Shown: one piece after another, positions 50,327-59,323 of the stretch
How positions within the stretch are numbered: position 1 is the stretch's first letter
Layout: each line of letters begins with the position of its first letter
DNA from: JBBROS01 sp965199595
GTDB lineage: Bacteria; Pseudomonadota; Alphaproteobacteria; Acetobacterales; Acetobacteraceae
Direction of reading: 5' to 3'
Length of the DNA stretch: 64,000 nucleotides
NCBI GenBank assembly: GCA_965199595.1
Contig: OZ241182.1
Location: 248,001-312,000 of the forward strand
The notes under the pieces: generated by a model
The model's database searches: none
What the model was told of the DNA's origin: nothing
What the model saw: the letters and a program-made list of their open reading frames with translations, nothing else
Made by a program: the position numbers and the translations under genes

Positions 50327-51910
50327 CTATTTCACCATGACGTAGCGAAGCGGGAAGCTGTTATCCGCCAGCTGCTGCAGCTCGATGTTCGTCTTCGCCG
50401 CCCACACGACGGTCTGCTGGTGCAGCGGGATCGTCGCCACATCATCCTGCGCGATCTTGGAAGCCTGCACGATCTCGGCCTGCCGCTTGGCCGGGTCCGT
50501 CTCGGTCCCGATCTCGTTCACCAGGTCGTCGAACGCCTTGTTGGACCAGCCGCCATCGTTGAACACGCCCCGAACCCCGTTGCGCGTGCCCAGCAGGTTG
50601 AACAGCGCGTTGTTCGCGTCATACGTGTTGGGCGTCCAGCCGAGCATGTAGAAGCTCGTGTGGTAGTCGGGGTTGCTGATCTCGGCGAAGTACTTCAGCC
50701 GGGTCTGCGTGTTCAGGGTGATCTTGATGTTGGCCCGCGCCAGCATCGCCGTCACCGCCTGGCAGATCGCCTCGTCATTGACGTAACGGTCATTCGGGCA
50801 ATCCAGCGTCACGCCGAAGCCGTTGGGGTACCCGGCCTCCGCCAGCAGCTTCTTCGACGCCTCCGGGTCATACGGATACCGCACGTCCGAGGCTTCGGTG
50901 AAGCCATTGACCCCGGGGCCATACATCAGCCCGGTCGGCCGCGACTGGTTGCGCATCACCCGCGCCTTGATCGCGTTGATGTCGATCGCCTGGTAGAACG
51001 CCAGCCGCACCCGCTTGTCCTGGAACGGGTTCTTGCCCTTCACGTCGGACTTCAGCAGCTCCGGGCGGTTCACGTCGAACCCCAGGAAGATGGTCCGCAG
51101 CTCCGGCGTGGTCAGCAGCTTCACCGCCGAGGTGCGGCCCAGGCGGTCCATGTCCTGCGGCGGCACGGTATAGATCATGTCCACATCGCCCGAGAGCAGC
51201 GCCGCCACCCGCGTCGCGGCATTGCCGATGACGTTGAACGTCACCTCGGTCAGGTTGTGCTGCGGCTTGTCCCACCAGGCCGGGTTGTTCTTCAGCACGG
51301 TGCGCCGGTCCGGCTCCCGCAGCGACAGGATGAACGGCCCGGTCCCGTTGGCGTTGCGCGTGGCGAAGTTCTCGGTGGACTTGGTGAGGTCCGCCGGCTG
51401 CAGCGCGTTATGCGCCTCGCACCAGGCCTTCGACATGATCACCCAGCTGGTGATCTCCTCCAGGAAGATCGGGTTGGGGTTCTTGGTGATGAAATCGACC
51501 GTGTAGTCATCGACCTTCTTCACGTCCGTCACGGACTGGAAATAGGCGTTGATCTGGCTCCCCGGGCCGCTCGCGCGCTGATAGCTGAACACCACGTCAT
51601 CCGCGGTGAAGGGCTCGCCGCCCTGGAACTTCACGTCGTGGCGCAGATGGAAGCGCCAGGTGCGCGGGTCCGGCTGCTCCCAGCGCTCGGCCAGCGCCGG
51701 CTCAACCTTCAGCTCCCGGTTGCGGCGCACCAGCGGGTCATAGATGTTCTGCGTGAAGGTGAGGAGGAACGTCTCGCTGCGGGTATACGGGTCCATGGAG
51801 TTGGCATCGCCGTCATTGGCCCAGCGGAACGTGGCCGCGTGCGGCGCGGCGCTGCCAAGCAGGAGCCCGCCCGCCAGGAGAGCCGCAAAACTAAGGTGCC
51901 TTCGTAGCAT
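50327..51910 (-). CDS. Peptide/opine-type ABC transporter substrate-binding protein
   Basis: Periplasmic solute-binding protein of family 5 (DppA/OppA-like), 527 residues, full length. Signal peptide MLRRHLSFAALLAGGLLLGSAAPHA, then the usual entry TFRWANDGDANSMDPYT, a WRFHLRHDVKFQGGEPFTADDVVFSY block diagnostic of SBP_bac_5 proteins, and the C-terminal IPLHQQTVVWA. No permease or ATPase genes are adjacent, so it is orphaned in this window. ATG at 51910 follows GGAGCGACC. Substrate may be a peptide, opine, nickel complex or glutathione-like compound. Confidence 0.92.
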   Translation of the reverse strand: MLRRHLSFAALLAGGLLLGSAAPHAATFRWANDGDANSMDPYTRSETFLLTFTQNIYDPLVRRNRELKVEPALAERWEQPDPRTWRFHLRHDVKFQGGEPFTADDVVFSYQRASGPGSQINAYFQSVTDVKKVDDYTVDFITKNPNPIFLEEITSWVIMSKAWCEAHNALQPADLTKSTENFATRNANGTGPFILSLREPDRRTVLKNNPAWWDKPQHNLTEVTFNVIGNAATRVAALLSGDVDMIYTVPPQDMDRLGRTSAVKLLTTPELRTIFLGFDVNRPELLKSDVKGKNPFQDKRVRLAFYQAIDINAIKARVMRNQSRPTGLMYGPGVNGFTEASDVRYPYDPEASKKLLAEAGYPNGFGVTLDCPNDRYVNDEAICQAVTAMLARANIKITLNTQTRLKYFAEISNPDYHTSFYMLGWTPNTYDANNALFNLLGTRNGVRGVFNDGGWSNKAFDDLVNEIGTETDPAKRQAEIVQASKIAQDDVATIPLHQQTVVWAAKTNIELQQLADNSFPLRYVMVK

Positions 51911-51972
51911 GGTCGCTCCGTTTCTTTTTCTAGCGCAGTTACACTAGGCGGAGACGATGGCGCTGCAAACAG

Positions 51973-51998
51973 AAAGAGCGGCCCGGAGGCCGCCCTTT
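51973..51998 (-). terminator. Rho-independent terminator of the ATP synthase Fo operon
   Basis: Eleven-pair hairpin (one G-U) AAAGGGCGGCC / GGCCGCTCTTT on the minus strand with loop TCCG, followed by CTGTTTGC. It lies 26 bases past the atpF stop. Stem strength and T-rich arm make this the clearest terminator in the window. Confidence 0.85.
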
Positions 51999-52023
51999 GT
52001 TACATTCAGTCAGGATGTGTGGC

Positions 52024-52542
52024 TTACGCGGCGCGGCGCCCGGCCAGCGCGGCCGGCAGGTTCTGGATCGCCCGGTCGATCAGCTGCGCATCGGCCTCGG
52101 CCCCGAACCCGGTGCTGATCACATGCTCGGCGGCCCGCGTCGCAATCTCGGCGGCGGCGGTGCGAACATCGGAGACGGCAGCCTTCTCGGCAGCATCGAT
52201 CCGCTCCAGCGCCATCCGCTCCCGCCGTGCCGCCGCGGTGGCCGCATCGGCCCGGGCCGCCTCGCCAACGCGGACCGCCTCGGCCCGCGCCTGCGTCAGC
52301 ATGGTGGCGGCATCGGCCAATGCGGTCTCCCGCTGCGCCCTGGCATCCTTCAGCAGCGCCTCGGCCTCGCGCCGCAGCCGCGCCGCCTCGTCCAGCTCGG
52401 CCCGCACCTGCACGGCGCGCTTGTCCAGGATGTTGGCAAGCCCGCTCCACAGCTTCCGGCCGAAGATGACGAAGAAGATGACGAACGCGACGCCAACCCA
52501 GGTGCGCGGGTCGGCGAACAGGCTCTCGTGGTGATGTTCCAT
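52024..52542 (-). CDS. atpF: ATP synthase Fo subunit b
   Basis: Peripheral-stalk subunit linking Fo to F1, 172 residues. One N-terminal helix (WVGVAFVIFFVIFGRKLWSGL) with the conserved R/K just after it, then a long Ala/Glu/Arg-rich coiled coil (about 40-140) and a C-terminal F1-binding end. ATG at 52542. Last gene of atpI-atpB-atpE-atpF'-atpF. The presence of both b and b' is typical of alphaproteobacteria. Confidence 0.94.
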   Translation of the reverse strand: MEHHHESLFADPRTWVGVAFVIFFVIFGRKLWSGLANILDKRAVQVRAELDEAARLRREAEALLKDARAQRETALADAATMLTQARAEAVRVGEAARADAATAAARRERMALERIDAAEKAAVSDVRTAAAEIATRAAEHVISTGFGAEADAQLIDRAIQNLPAALAGRRAA

Positions 52543-52546
52543 CGGT

Positions 52547-53074
52547 TCAGCCCCGCGCCGCGCTGGCGGCACCAACGGCCCCGCGTGCCGCGATCGCGGC
52601 GCCAACGGCCCCGCTGACCGACATGGCGTCGGCAGGCCGGCCCGTCAGCCGCGTGACCATCGCCGCGGCAGTATCGGTCGCGACATCGCGCAGCGCGCCC
52701 ATGGCGGCGGCATGCGCCGCGCCGATGCGCTGCTCGGCCTGCTGCAATTGAAGATCCAGGCGCTCATTGGCGCTGCGGGCCTGTTCGGTGGCCTCGGCCT
52801 TGGCCTGCGCCATCGCCCCGGCAATCGCCGCCTGCGCCTCGGCACTCGCCCGGCGCGTCGCCGCCTGCACCTCGTGCGTCGCCAGGTCAGCCTCGCCCTT
52901 GGCGATGCGCGCGGAATCGAGGTCCGCGTTGATCCGGGCCGCCCGCGCATCGAGCACGGTGCCAACCTGCGGCAGGGCCCACTGGGACAGCAGCAGGTAG
53001 AACGCCCCGAAGATCAGCGCCATCCAGACAACCTGGCTGATCGTCAGGATATTGTGGAAATCGAGCTGGGGCAT
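52547..53074 (-). CDS. atpG: ATP synthase Fo subunit b'
   Basis: Second peripheral-stalk subunit, 175 residues. MPQLDFHNILTISQVVWMAL followed by IFGAFYLLLSQWALPQVGTV is the conserved b' membrane start, then an Ala/Gln-rich coiled coil. The C-terminal ~20 residues consist of a repeated GAVGAA(I/S)AARG, encoded by two 19-base near-identical repeats, and extend beyond the usual end. ATG at 53074. The stop is four bases before the atpF start. Confidence 0.94.
   Translation of the reverse strand: MPQLDFHNILTISQVVWMALIFGAFYLLLSQWALPQVGTVLDARAARINADLDSARIAKGEADLATHEVQAATRRASAEAQAAIAGAMAQAKAEATEQARSANERLDLQLQQAEQRIGAAHAAAMGALRDVATDTAAAMVTRLTGRPADAMSVSGAVGAAIAARGAVGAASAARG
52566..52614 (-). repeat. 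19-bp direct repeat at the 3' end of the b' gene
   Basis: GCGGCACCAACGGCCCCGC (52566-52584) and GCGGCGCCAACGGCCCCGC (52596-52614) differ at one base. They encode the repeated GAVGAA motif at the C-terminus of subunit b'. Confidence 0.8.
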
Positions 53075-53098
53075 GCGCCGGTCCCTGTGGTCGGCCGC

Positions 53099-53153
53099 GG
53101 AGCGGTCGACTGTAAAAAATCGACCCGGGAGCGGATCGACTGTAAAAGAATCG
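53099..53153 (-). repeat. Tandem ~25-bp repeat between atpE and the b' gene
   Basis: GGAGCGGTCGACTGTAAAAA plus ATCG at 53099-53122 and GGAGCGGATCGACTGTAAAA plus GAATCG at 53128-53153. Both share CGACTGTAAAA and end in AATCG or ATCG. The AT-rich core is unlike the surrounding DNA. It lies in the 115-bp intercistronic gap and would be transcribed. Confidence 0.8.
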
Positions 53154-53189
53154 GGGCGGCACCATCCGGCGCCGCCCCAATGCGGACGA

Positions 53190-53414
53190 TCAGGTGAAGA
53201 GGATCAGGAACGCGATCAGCAGCGCGAACAGCGCCACCGCCTCGGTCAGCGCGAAACCCAGGATCCCGATCGGGAACACGACGTCCCGGGCCGAAGGGTT
53301 GCGGGCGACGGAGGTGACCATCGCGGAGAAGATGTTGCCCATCCCCAAGCCCACGCCGGCGAGCGAGATCACGGCAATACCGGCCCCGAGGGCCTTGGCG
53401 GCTGCGACTTCCAT
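53190..53414 (-). CDS. atpE: ATP synthase Fo subunit c
   Basis: Two-helix proteolipid that forms the rotor ring, 74 residues. Helix 1 has the Gly-rich GAGIAVISLAGVGLGMGNIFSA, the loop is ARNPSARD, and helix 2 carries the ion-binding Glu58 in GFALTEAVALFALL. The lack of a Na+-type signature beside this Glu suggests proton coupling. ATG at 53414. Confidence 0.97.
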   Translation of the reverse strand: MEVAAAKALGAGIAVISLAGVGLGMGNIFSAMVTSVARNPSARDVVFPIGILGFALTEAVALFALLIAFLILFT

Positions 53415-53473
53415 AGATTCAGTCCTTCTTTGTATGAACGGTGTTGGAGGAAACGGAGGCCCGACCCGGCCGA

Positions 53474-54226
53474 CTAGTGCAGATGCACCGCATCATGCAG
53501 GTAGATGCAGGTCAGGACAGCGAACACGTAGGCCTGGAGTGCCGCCACCAGCAGCTCGAACCCGACCAGGACGACGTTCAGCGCCATGGGGACGATGCCC
53601 GCCACGGTGCCGATCGCACCCGCACCGGCCAGCAGCACGGCGAAGGTGGCGAAGACTTCGAACATCACGTGGCCCGCCACCATGTTGGCGAACAGACGGA
53701 TGGACAGTGAAACCGGCCGCGAGAGATACGAGATGATCTCGATCGGGATGATCAGCGGCGCCAGAACCTTCGGCGCGCCCTCCGGCATGAAATAGGTGAA
53801 GAACCTGAACCCGTGGATCGCGATCGCCACCGCCGTCACCACCACGATCACCATGAACGCCAGCCCGAAGGTCACGGCGATATGGCTCGTATAGGTGAAG
53901 GAATAGGGCAGCAGACCCAGCAGGTTGCCCATCAGCACAAAGAAGAACAGCGCGAAGATGAACGGGAAATACCGCTTGCCCTCGGGCCCGATGCTGCCCA
54001 CCGCCATCGACATGATCCCGCCATAGGCGATCTCCGCCAGGGACTGCAGCCGGCCCGGCACCACCGCACGCGGCCGCATCCCATAGCCCAGCATCGCCAG
54101 CACCAGCGCCGCGGCGATCACCATCATCAGGTTTGATTGCGTGAAGTTGACCGACCGGCCAAGCGGGCCGAGAACCGTGTGCAGCTCGAACTGCCCCAAC
54201 GCGTCGATCTTGGATTCCGTGGCCAA
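53474..54226 (-). CDS. atpB: ATP synthase Fo subunit a
   Basis: Proton-channel subunit of 250 residues. The essential Arg is in VSLSIRLFANMVAGHVMFEVF, and the C-terminal helix includes FELLVAALQAYVFAVLTCIYL. N-terminal QFELHTVLG is standard. The start is TTG at 54226 (TTG GCC ACG GAA), with AGGGACC upstream; no ATG is available before the conserved region. Sixteen bases after atpI. Confidence 0.95.
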   Translation of the reverse strand: MATESKIDALGQFELHTVLGPLGRSVNFTQSNLMMVIAAALVLAMLGYGMRPRAVVPGRLQSLAEIAYGGIMSMAVGSIGPEGKRYFPFIFALFFFVLMGNLLGLLPYSFTYTSHIAVTFGLAFMVIVVVTAVAIAIHGFRFFTYFMPEGAPKVLAPLIIPIEIISYLSRPVSLSIRLFANMVAGHVMFEVFATFAVLLAGAGAIGTVAGIVPMALNVVLVGFELLVAALQAYVFAVLTCIYLHDAVHLH

Positions 54227-54242
54227 ACGCTGGTCCCTCGCC

Positions 54243-54542
54243 CTATAGCTTCCGCGGCGCTCGCGGCATCATCAAGCGCCAGACATTCGCAACCCCCGCC
54301 GCCCCGCCGATCAGGACAAACAGGCTGATGAACCACGGCGTCGTATGCAGCCAGCGGTCAAGACCCCAGCCAATCGCCACCGAAACCACCAGGGCGGCCA
54401 CCAACTCCACCCCGACCCGCGCGCCGATCCCCATGGGGCTCGTGCTGCCAGCCGTACTCGGTGCAGGCGCCGGCCGCTCCTGAGCTTGCCGTTCCTGTGC
54501 CGCACGCAGCCGTTGGTCGAACGAGTCGTTGCCGTCCGTCAT
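54243..54542 (-). CDS. atpI: AtpI/AtpZ-type ATP synthase accessory subunit
   Basis: Small membrane protein of 99 residues at the head of the Fo operon. Polar N-terminus (FDQRLRAAQERQ), then two helices (ARVGVELVAALVVSVAIGWGL and PWFISLFVLIGGAAGVANVWR) with the GxxxD/GWGLDRWL pattern of the AtpI/Z family, implicated in c-ring assembly and Mg/Ca handling. ATG at 54542. Confidence 0.9.
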   Translation of the reverse strand: MTDGNDSFDQRLRAAQERQAQERPAPAPSTAGSTSPMGIGARVGVELVAALVVSVAIGWGLDRWLHTTPWFISLFVLIGGAAGVANVWRLMMPRAPRKL

Positions 54543-54633
54543 GTCGCCCCCCTTCCGGTAGGCGCGGGTTTGCTACCGGCGAGGGGAGGGGGTGTCAAGG
54601 CGATACGGCCCAACAACGCAGGTTGAACGCAGC

Positions 54634-57600
54634 TTATTCGGCCGCCAGCGCCTCACCAGGCTTCTCAACCCCCACCTCGGTCATCGCCGCCGCCCGCCCA
54701 AGGTCCACCGAAAGCAGCCGAGACACCCCGCGCTCCTGCATCGTCACGCCATACAGCCGGTCCATCCGCGCCATCGTCACCTGGTGGTGCGTCACCACCA
54801 GGAACCGCGTCCCGGTCTCCTGCACCATGTCGGCCAGCAGGGTGCAGAACCGCTCCACGTTGGCATCGTCCAGCGGCGCATCCACCTCGTCCAGCACACA
54901 CAGCGGCGCCGGGTTGCAGCGGAACACGGCGAAGATCAGGCTCAGCGCCGTCAACGCCTGCTCCCCGCCCGAGAGCAGCGCCAGCGAGCTCAGCTTCTTC
55001 CCCGGCGGCTGCGCATAGATCTCCAGCCCGGCCAGCAGCGGGTCATCCGACCCCACCAGCGCCAGATGCGCCCGCCCGCCGCCGAACATGCGGCTGAACA
55101 GCGTCTGGAAATGCCCGTCCACCGCATGGAACACCGCCGAGAGCCGCTCCCGCCCCTCGCGGTTCAGGTGCCCGATGCTGCCCCGCAGCTTCGCGATCGC
55201 GGTAGCCAGCTCCGCGCTGTCCTGCACGATCCCGCCGATCTCCGCCTCCAGCGCCCGCGCCTCCGTCTCCGCCAGCAGGTTCACCGGGCCCAGCTCGTCC
55301 CGCTCCCGCACCAGCCGCTGCTGCCGCCCGCGCGCCCGCTCCTCCGCCGCGGCTGAAACCTCGGTGGGCGCCGGCACGGCAGGCAGGGCGCTGCCACGCT
55401 CCGCCTGCCGGGCCTCCGCCGCGGCCCAGCCCAGCCTCGCCGCCTCCAGCGCCGCCTCCGCCCGCACCAGCGCCTCCCGCGCCGCGAAGCCGGCCTGGTC
55501 CGCGGCCCGGCCCGCCGCCACGGCCGCCTCCGCCGCCCGCTCCCCCGCCTCGCGCGCGGCCCGCGCCACCCCCAGCGCCGCCTCGGCCACCGCCGCCGCC
55601 GCCTGGCCCCGCTCCGCCAGCACCGCCGCCTGGCCCGGCGCCGCCAGCAGCCGCTCATGCTCCGCCGCCGCCTCGCCCGCCCGCGCCACCAGGTCGATCA
55701 CCCGCCCCGACAGATCCGCCGCCCGCATCCGCCGGTCCTCGCGTTCCCGCCCGATCGCCCCGGCCCGCGCCTGCCGCCCATATCCGGCCCGCTGCAACCC
55801 ATCCAGCGTCCGCGCCGCCGCCGCATCCGCCGCCCGCGCCGCCACCACGGCGGCCCGCGCCGCCTGCGCCGCCTGGCGCAGCGATGCCGGGTCCGGCCGC
55901 GCCCCGTGCTGCGCCCGCGCCGCCACCAGCGCCGCACCGGCCGCCGAGAGCTCCGGCGCCAGCTGCGCCACCTGGTCCTCGATCGCCGCGCGCCGCGCCG
56001 CCGCCGCATCCGCCTGAACCTGCAACGCCTGCGCCGCGGCCCGGCTGCGCTCCGCCGCCCCCTCCGCCTCGCGCCGGGCGGCGCGCAGCCGCTGCTCCGC
56101 CGCCACCGCGTCCCGCTCCGCCGCATCCGCCGCCCGGCCTGCCTCCCGCGCCACGGCCGCCTCCTGCGCCGCCGCCGCCATCCGCCCCCGCAATCCCGCC
56201 AGCCGGTTGCGCTGCTGCAGCCGCACCGCCGCCGCCGTCGCCGTGCCCGCGCGGACTGTATAGCCGTCCCACCGCCACACCGCGCCCGCCGCCGACACCA
56301 GGCTCTGACCCGGCTGCAGCAGCGCCTGCGCCGCATCGCCCTCCGCCTCCGTCGCCACCAGCCCGATGCTGCCCAGCGCCCGGCCCAGCAGAGCCGGCCC
56401 CGCCACCAGCCCCGCCAGCCCCTGCCCGGGTGGCGAACCTCCGGCCACAGGCGGCAAGGCCCGCCAATGCCGTGCCGCCTTCGGGTCCGCCGCCGCCGCC
56501 AGCTCCGCCCCCAGCACCGCCCCCAGCGCCGCCTCCAGCCCCGCCGGCACCGTCAGCTGGTCCAGCATCGGCGGCCAGTCCTCGCCATCCCCCACCCCGA
56601 GCACCTCCGCCAGCGCGCCCGTCTCCACCGCCAGCTTGTGCCGCACCGCATCGAGCCGCAGATGCGTCTCCCGCGCCAGCGCCGCCGCTGCAACCGCCCG
56701 CGCCCGCGCCGCCTCCGCCAGGTCCAGGTCGCCAACCACCCCGGCCAAAGCCTGCGCCGCCGCCGCCCGCAGCCGAACCGCCGCCTCCAGCCGCTCCGGT
56801 TCCACCAGCTGAACCCGCGCCCGGCTGTCCTCCGCCCGCAGCCGCCCCATCGCCTCCTCGGCCCGCCGCGCCCGCGCCTCCGCCTGCTCCAGCCCCTGCC
56901 GCAGCGCCCCCGCCACCGCGGCTGCCTCCGCCGCCAGCGCCGCACTCTCCACCGCACGCTGGTCCGCCCCCGCCAGCGCCGCACTCGCGCCCGCCGCACG
57001 GACCCGCGCCGCCTCCACCGCCGCCGGATGCTCCACCGCCTCCTGCGCCAGCCGCGCCGCCTCGGCCACCAGCCGCGCATCCGCGGTCTCGGCATCCCGC
57101 AGCACCCCCTCGGCATGCGCCTGGTCCCGCGCCAGCTGCGCCCGCCGCTGCTCCGCCGCCAGCAGCGCCGCCTGCGCCCGGACCAGGTCCGCGGCGATGC
57201 CCTCCAGCGCCCCCCGGCTCCGCTCCAGCAGCGTGCGCGCCGCACTCTCCCGCTCCCGCAGCGCCGGCAGCGCCGCCTGCCGCGCCTGCGCCGCCGCCGC
57301 GGCGCCCACGCCAGCCGCCGCGGCCCGCTGCACCGCCTCCGCCGCCGCCCGCTGCCCCGTCTCCGCCACGGCCAGGGCCCGCGCCGCCCGGCCATGCTGG
57401 ATGGCGAGCAGCACCGCCTCCGCCTCCAGCACCGCCGCCATCACCGCCCGGTACTGCGCCGCCTGCCGCGCCTGCCCCTGCAGGCCGCCCAGCTGCGTCT
57501 CCAGCAAGGCCCGCCGCTCCCCGGCCCGTTCCAGGTTGGTCTCGGTCGCCCGCAGCCGCGTCTCCGCCTCCGCCCGGCGCGCGTGCAGCCCGGTGATCCC

Positions 57601-58110
57601 CGCCGCCTCCTCCAGCACCGCCCGCCGCTCCTCCGGCCGCGCATTCACCAGCATGCCGACCCGGCCCTGGCTGACCATGCCGGAGGCCCGCGCCCCGCTC
57701 GCCAGGTCGGCGAACAGCGTCTGCACGTCCCGCGCCCGCGCCTCCCGCCCGTTCACGCGATAGGAGCTGCCCGCCCCGCGCTCGATGCGCCGGGTCACCT
57801 GCAGCTCGGCATGGTCGGCGAAGGGCGGCGGCAGCCCCAGCGCATCGCCTTCGAGATGCACCGACACCTCGGCCAGGTTGCGGCTGGGGCGGTTGGCGGT
57901 GCCGGCGAAGATCACGTCGTCCATCTCGCCGCCGCGCAGGTGCCGGGCATTGGCCTCCCCCATCGCCCAGCGCAACGCCTCGGACACGTTGCTCTTGCCG
58001 CAGCCGTTCGGCCCCACCACGCCGGTCAGCCCCGGCAGGATCTCCAGCGTGGTGGCATCGGCAAAGCTCTTGAACCCGGCAAGGCCGAGCCGCAGGAAGC
58101 GCGCCCCCAT
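54634..58110 (-). CDS. smc: Chromosome segregation protein SMC
   Basis: Condensin ATPase of 1158 residues that organises and segregates the chromosome. N-terminal RLGLAGFKSFADATTLEILPG with Walker A GPNGCGKSNVSEALRWAMGE; two long Ala/Arg/Glu-rich coiled coils surrounding a hinge near residues 480-640; C-terminal signature LSGGEQALTALSLIFAVF and Walker B PLCVLDEVDAPLDDAN. The coiled coils are unusually Ala/Arg-rich, reflecting the GC content, and give long false frames on the other strand. ATG at 58110. It lies downstream of the DsbA-like gene, probably in one transcript with dciA. Confidence 0.96.
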   Translation of the reverse strand: MGARFLRLGLAGFKSFADATTLEILPGLTGVVGPNGCGKSNVSEALRWAMGEANARHLRGGEMDDVIFAGTANRPSRNLAEVSVHLEGDALGLPPPFADHAELQVTRRIERGAGSSYRVNGREARARDVQTLFADLASGARASGMVSQGRVGMLVNARPEERRAVLEEAAGITGLHARRAEAETRLRATETNLERAGERRALLETQLGGLQGQARQAAQYRAVMAAVLEAEAVLLAIQHGRAARALAVAETGQRAAAEAVQRAAAAGVGAAAAAQARQAALPALRERESAARTLLERSRGALEGIAADLVRAQAALLAAEQRRAQLARDQAHAEGVLRDAETADARLVAEAARLAQEAVEHPAAVEAARVRAAGASAALAGADQRAVESAALAAEAAAVAGALRQGLEQAEARARRAEEAMGRLRAEDSRARVQLVEPERLEAAVRLRAAAAQALAGVVGDLDLAEAARARAVAAAALARETHLRLDAVRHKLAVETGALAEVLGVGDGEDWPPMLDQLTVPAGLEAALGAVLGAELAAAADPKAARHWRALPPVAGGSPPGQGLAGLVAGPALLGRALGSIGLVATEAEGDAAQALLQPGQSLVSAAGAVWRWDGYTVRAGTATAAAVRLQQRNRLAGLRGRMAAAAQEAAVAREAGRAADAAERDAVAAEQRLRAARREAEGAAERSRAAAQALQVQADAAAARRAAIEDQVAQLAPELSAAGAALVAARAQHGARPDPASLRQAAQAARAAVVAARAADAAAARTLDGLQRAGYGRQARAGAIGREREDRRMRAADLSGRVIDLVARAGEAAAEHERLLAAPGQAAVLAERGQAAAAVAEAALGVARAAREAGERAAEAAVAAGRAADQAGFAAREALVRAEAALEAARLGWAAAEARQAERGSALPAVPAPTEVSAAAEERARGRQQRLVRERDELGPVNLLAETEARALEAEIGGIVQDSAELATAIAKLRGSIGHLNREGRERLSAVFHAVDGHFQTLFSRMFGGGRAHLALVGSDDPLLAGLEIYAQPPGKKLSSLALLSGGEQALTALSLIFAVFRCNPAPLCVLDEVDAPLDDANVERFCTLLADMVQETGTRFLVVTHHQVTMARMDRLYGVTMQERGVSRLLSVDLGRAAAMTEVGVEKPGEALAAE

Positions 58111-58133
58111 CCGCTCTCCCTGGCTCTGGTTCG

Positions 58134-58754
58134 TTAGCTGATGGCGGTGTCGACAGCCTGCTTGAAGGCGTCGAACGAGATGGCTCCGCTCACCAGCTTG
58201 CCGTTGAACAGGAAGCTGGGCGTGCTCTTGACCCCCATCTTCTTCTCCGCCTCGTCCTGCGCCGCAACGATCGCCTGCTTCATGGCGACATCATCCGCCG
58301 CGGCGTCGAACGCCTGGCGCGGCATCCCGGCCAGCGCGGCGATCTTCGCGATCTCGTCCCGGCTGTTCACCCCGCGCGTGAACGCCCAGCGGTCCTGCGT
58401 CGCCAGCAGCGTGCTGATGAACGGCTCATACCGCTCGGGCGGCAGCGCGCGCGCCACCGAGGCCGCCATCAGCGCCACCTGGTCCAGCGGATAGTCGCGC
58501 CAGACATAGCGGATGCGCCCGGTGTCGATCAGCTCCTTCTTCACCTGCGGGAACGTCACCTTCTGGAACTCGGCGCAATGGCTGCAGGTGAGGCTGAACC
58601 ATTCGTTCACCACCACCTTGGCATCGGCCGGCCCGGCGCTCCGCTCAGGCACGCGTGAAGCCGGGGCCTGGGCCTGGGCCTGGGCCGGCCGGCTCAGCAA
58701 TGCGGCAAGGGTTGCGGGAACAAGGGCAAGGGCGGAGCGGCGCAGGAGCGGCAT
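58134..58754 (-). CDS. DsbA-family thiol:disulfide protein
   Basis: Periplasmic thioredoxin-fold protein of 206 residues. Signal peptide MPLLRRSALALVPATLAALLSRPAQA, then VVVNEWFSLTCSHCAEFQKV with the redox CSHC, a helical insert, and the cis-Pro loop KSTPSFLFNGKLVSGA. Members of this group act as oxidase or isomerase; the CxHC dipeptide suggests an oxidising DsbA-like role. Situated between dciA and smc as in many alphaproteobacteria. Confidence 0.92.
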   Translation of the reverse strand: MPLLRRSALALVPATLAALLSRPAQAQAQAPASRVPERSAGPADAKVVVNEWFSLTCSHCAEFQKVTFPQVKKELIDTGRIRYVWRDYPLDQVALMAASVARALPPERYEPFISTLLATQDRWAFTRGVNSRDEIAKIAALAGMPRQAFDAAADDVAMKQAIVAAQDEAEKKMGVKSTPSFLFNGKLVSGAISFDAFKQAVDTAIS

Positions 58755-58808
58755 GCGATTCCTCGGACATACGGAGACCGATTTATGCGCCTGCCCTGGC
58801 CCCCGCCG

Positions 58809-59312
58809 TCAAGCGCGTTCGGCGCGGATCAAGGCCCCAAGCGCCCCCAGCGCATCCCGCAACGGCCCATCCGGCAGCCCATCCACCGCCACCGGCGCCA
58901 GAGCGGCCCGCTTCGCCACCACCGGCGGGGCGCGCGCAACCAGCACGTCCTGCACGAACCGCAGCCGTTGCACCATCGGCCGCCCCAGATACGTATTGAT
59001 CCGCTCCATCAGCGGCCCCGCCAGGTGCTGCAGCTCCAGCGCCACCGGCCCGGCACAGCCCAGCGTCAACGTCCCCGCCGCCATCCGCCGCGGCGCCGTG
59101 CTGGCGGCAAGCCCGGGCCCGACGATGCTCGGCCAATCCGCCATCAGCTGCGCCGCCGCCGCCCCCTGCGTCCGATACACCAGCCGCGTCACCGCCGGCA
59201 GCACGGCCCCGATGGCCCGCGGCCCATAGACATGGCGCTCGGCATTGGCGGGCAGCACCTTGGCACCCGGCCTGGCTACAGGCGGCTTGCGGGCCGGCGG
59301 TTCGGTCGTCAT
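58809..59312 (-). CDS. dciA: DciA-family replication initiation protein (DUF721)
   Basis: Protein of 167 residues with the DUF721 core: WPSIVGPGLAASTAP, GTLTLGCAGPVALELQHLAGPLMERINTYLG and VQRLRFVQ. DciA loads the replicative helicase DnaB in bacteria lacking DnaC, here expected for chromosome replication. ATG at 59312 is preceded by a GGGGGG Shine-Dalgarno. Only 11 bases separate it from the divergent mutY start. Downstream on the same strand are the DsbA-like gene and smc. Confidence 0.9.
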   Translation of the reverse strand: MTTEPPARKPPVARPGAKVLPANAERHVYGPRAIGAVLPAVTRLVYRTQGAAAAQLMADWPSIVGPGLAASTAPRRMAAGTLTLGCAGPVALELQHLAGPLMERINTYLGRPMVQRLRFVQDVLVARAPPVVAKRAALAPVAVDGLPDGPLRDALGALGALIRAERA

Positions 59313-59323
59313 ATCGCCCCCCT

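Noticed and set aside
55657..58137. Long Arg/Pro/Ala-rich plus-strand frames antisense to smc
   Set aside because: The minus strand encodes an intact SMC protein with all motifs; the other frames are compositional shadows.
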